Origin: Fidelibacterota bacterium | GTDB lineage: Bacteria; Marinisomatota; Marinisomatia; Marinisomatales; UBA1611 | Reading direction: 5' to 3' | DNA: 6,017 nt | Assembly (NCBI GenBank): GCA_002694025.1 | Contig: NZKX01000110.1 | Coordinates: forward strand, 1-6,017 | Shown here: positions 4,257 to 6,017 of the stretch, in pieces | How positions within the stretch are numbered: position 1 is the first letter of the stretch | How the letters are laid out: every line of letters starts with the position of its first letter | The notes under the pieces: model-generated | What the model saw: the letters and a program-made list of their open reading frames with translations, nothing else | What the model was told of the DNA's origin: nothing | Databases searched by the model: none | Program-made: the position numbers and the translations under genes

Positions 4257-6017
4257 ATGATATATTTAAGATGCTTTGCCTTTTTATTACTATTTCAAAA
4301 TTATGTTTTTTCTACATGGTTAAGTGATATCCCGATTATACTATCCCAACCAAATGGACAAATAATAGAATGTTTTGTTACTGGGGATCAGTATTCTAGG
4401 CGTATTCATGATAATGAGGGTTTTACGATCATAATGAAAGAGAGTGATGGATTCTACTACTATGCTGATGAGGATGGGTTAGGAGGGTTGATCGCAACTA
4501 ATATCTTAGCGGGAACTCCTGATCCTTCGAGCTATGGCTTAGAGCCTGGATATGCAGTTAGTTCCGAAGTCTATGAAAGACAAAAGGAATTTTACAACCT
4601 AAATCTTGATCAAAGTCTAAACAATAGAGATGCGCCTTCTACAGGTACAGTTAACCAGGTAAATGTGTTTATACGTTTTGCTGATGACCCAGAATTTTCC
4701 CAGCCAAGATCTTATTATGACGCAGTTTTCCAGACTGATAATGACGAGCCTTCGCTGAAACACTATTTTTGGGAGGTTTCATACAATTCTCTTCTTGTAA
4801 ACACTTATCATTATCCGGGAACCTTTGGAGTTAATAATACAGCGTATGTTGATGAGTTTAACAGAAGTTATTATCAACCATATTCTGGAGCAAATCCTGA
4901 TGGATATCAAGATTCTAATCAAAGAACCCAGCGAGAACATACCCTTCTTGCAAACGCAGTAAATGCGATTTCTCCAAGTGTGCCTTCACTATTAGATATA
5001 GATGCAAATGGAGACGGTTTAGTCGATGCAGTTTCATTTGTGATTTATGGAGGAACGGGGGATTGGGCTGATTTGCTGTGGCCTCATAGGTGGGCTCTTT
5101 ATAGCCAAGATGTTTACATTAATGGTGCGAGGGTTTATGACTATTTGTTCATGTTAGGAGGATCTTCTTATTTTAATGTTGGAGTTTTAGCTCATGAGTT
5201 TGGTCATGTGCTTGGCGCACCCGATTATTATCATTACGATGGCGGTGGAGCTCCAACTCCTGTAGGTGGTTGGGATGTTATGGCCTCAAATGGAAATCCA
5301 CCTCAATATCCTAGTGCATTCACGAAATGGAAATACTTTGACTGGATTCAACCTATTGAGATAACTCAGGGAGGAACCTACACCATTAATCCTTTATCGT
5401 TACAAGATTCTGTAGCTTACACTATAGAGTCACCCTATTCAGAGACAGAATATTTTATTTTAGAATACAGAAAACAAGAGGGCTTGTATGATTCCAACGC
5501 TCAAGGATCGAGATCAGGATTATTAGCTTATCGAGTTAATCCAAGCGCTGGGGATGGTAATGCTCAAGGACCTCCTGATGAACTATACATCTACAGACCT
5601 GGCGGAAATCTAACAGACAGTGGTAATCTTAATAATGCTCCTTACAATCTTGCTTATGATCAAACGGTACTTAATGATAATACTGATCCATCATCCTTCC
5701 TTTATAATGGAGGCTCAGGGGGTATAGGAGGTCTTAACCTTTACGGAGTGACAGAGGCCTCTGAAACGATTTCTTTTACCGTTTCGTTTGGTATTCCTGA
5801 GATGCAAATTTATCCAAATATTTTAACTTATGATTTACAAGTAGGAGATTTTGATTCTCAGTCCTTTAATGTTGCTAATACAGGAGAGGAAGGAACTGTT
5901 CTTAACTATAGTGCAATTGTTTTAAGCTCTGAATCATACATTAACCCTCAAGGTGGTCCTGATGGAGGTGGCTATTTTTGGACTACTTCTGATAATGAAC
6001 CAAGTGTGGCTTATGAA
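4257..6017 (+). CDS. Exported M6-family (immune inhibitor A-like) zinc metalloprotease (partial, 3' end missing)
   Basis: The first 587 residues of a secreted peptidase; the frame is open to the window's right edge. Residues 1-19 are a signal peptide (MIYLRCFAFLLLFQNYVFS). Residues 29-60 (LSQPNGQIIECFVTGDQYSR, then HDNEGFTI) are the N-terminal domain typical of bacterial M6-like proteins. The catalytic domain has HEFGHVLGAPD at 313-323, the HExxHxxGxxD signature: His313 and His317 bind zinc, Glu314 is the catalytic base and Asp323 the probable third ligand. A Met-turn-like GGWDVMAS follows, with Met342. A DIDANGDGLVD segment (247-257), probably a calcium site, and WPH (275-277) are also usual for the family. 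EYFILEYRKQEG (398-409) and GLLAYRVN (421-428) complete the M6 pattern. From about 512 an Ig-like or BACON-like beta domain begins (IPEMQIYPN...FNVANTGEEGTVLNYSA). A PNPFN sorting tail beyond the edge is likely but unseen. The start is fixed by a TAG in frame at 4251-4253, directly before the ATG. Confidence 0.93.
   Translation, partial: MIYLRCFAFLLLFQNYVFSTWLSDIPIILSQPNGQIIECFVTGDQYSRRIHDNEGFTIIMKESDGFYYYADEDGLGGLIATNILAGTPDPSSYGLEPGYAVSSEVYERQKEFYNLNLDQSLNNRDAPSTGTVNQVNVFIRFADDPEFSQPRSYYDAVFQTDNDEPSLKHYFWEVSYNSLLVNTYHYPGTFGVNNTAYVDEFNRSYYQPYSGANPDGYQDSNQRTQREHTLLANAVNAISPSVPSLLDIDANGDGLVDAVSFVIYGGTGDWADLLWPHRWALYSQDVYINGARVYDYLFMLGGSSYFNVGVLAHEFGHVLGAPDYYHYDGGGAPTPVGGWDVMASNGNPPQYPSAFTKWKYFDWIQPIEITQGGTYTINPLSLQDSVAYTIESPYSETEYFILEYRKQEGLYDSNAQGSRSGLLAYRVNPSAGDGNAQGPPDELYIYRPGGNLTDSGNLNNAPYNLAYDQTVLNDNTDPSSFLYNGGSGGIGGLNLYGVTEASETISFTVSFGIPEMQIYPNILTYDLQVGDFDSQSFNVANTGEEGTVLNYSAIVLSSESYINPQGGPDGGGYFWTTSDNEPSVAYE

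Noticed and set aside
4241..4272. ATCTTAA (4241-4247) and TTAAGAT (4266-4272) inverted repeat flanking the peptidase start codon
   Set aside because: Seven AT-rich base pairs with an 18-base loop are expected by chance in this composition; no supporting second signal.

Overview
The window is AT-rich (roughly one third G+C by eye) and has compact spacing between genes. Two proteins end in the C-terminal "PNPFN" domain (PNPFNxxxxI...IYNLKGQLV...W.G.N..GQ.V.SG.Y) that bacteria of the Fibrobacteres-Chlorobi-Bacteroidetes (FCB) superphylum use as a type IX-like secretion/sorting or surface-attachment tail. This form of the tail, the low G+C, and a neighbouring pntA and M6 peptidase suggest a marine FCB lineage such as Candidatus Marinimicrobia (SAR406). 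Ignavibacteria-like or other FCB groups are possible, and there is no rRNA or other marker to settle it. None of the four start codons has a convincing Shine-Dalgarno sequence, which also fits this group.

Layout: positions 1-593 (minus strand) hold the 5' two thirds of pntA, the soluble NAD-binding subunit of proton-translocating NAD(P)+ transhydrogenase; it runs off the left edge. Positions 594-712 are a divergent intergenic region with an 11-bp perfect inverted repeat enclosing a smaller hairpin, which together make four copies of an ACACT(A/T)A(A/T)T half-site. Three plus-strand genes follow with gaps of 66 and 40 bases. The first is an 891-residue exported right-handed parallel beta-helix protein made of two tandem, diverged copies of a whole beta-helix module (713-3388). 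The second is a 253-residue exported protein of unknown core function with the same kind of sorting tail (3455-4216). The third is an exported M6-family (InhA-like) zinc metalloprotease that runs off the right edge (4257-6017).

The three rightward genes look like one transcription unit of secreted or surface proteins: a repeat-rich adhesin-like or polysaccharide-facing helix, a small unknown protein and a peptidase. That they share a function is inference from co-orientation, tight spacing and shared export signals. The pntA gene is a housekeeping neighbour transcribed the other way. No RNA genes, mobile elements, CRISPR arrays or phage genes were seen. I find nothing here that clearly is a new molecular system. 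The points most worth a second look are the duplicated beta-helix with its chlamydial-Pmp-like repeat, its long poly-G tracts, and the symmetric half-sites in the divergent promoter region.
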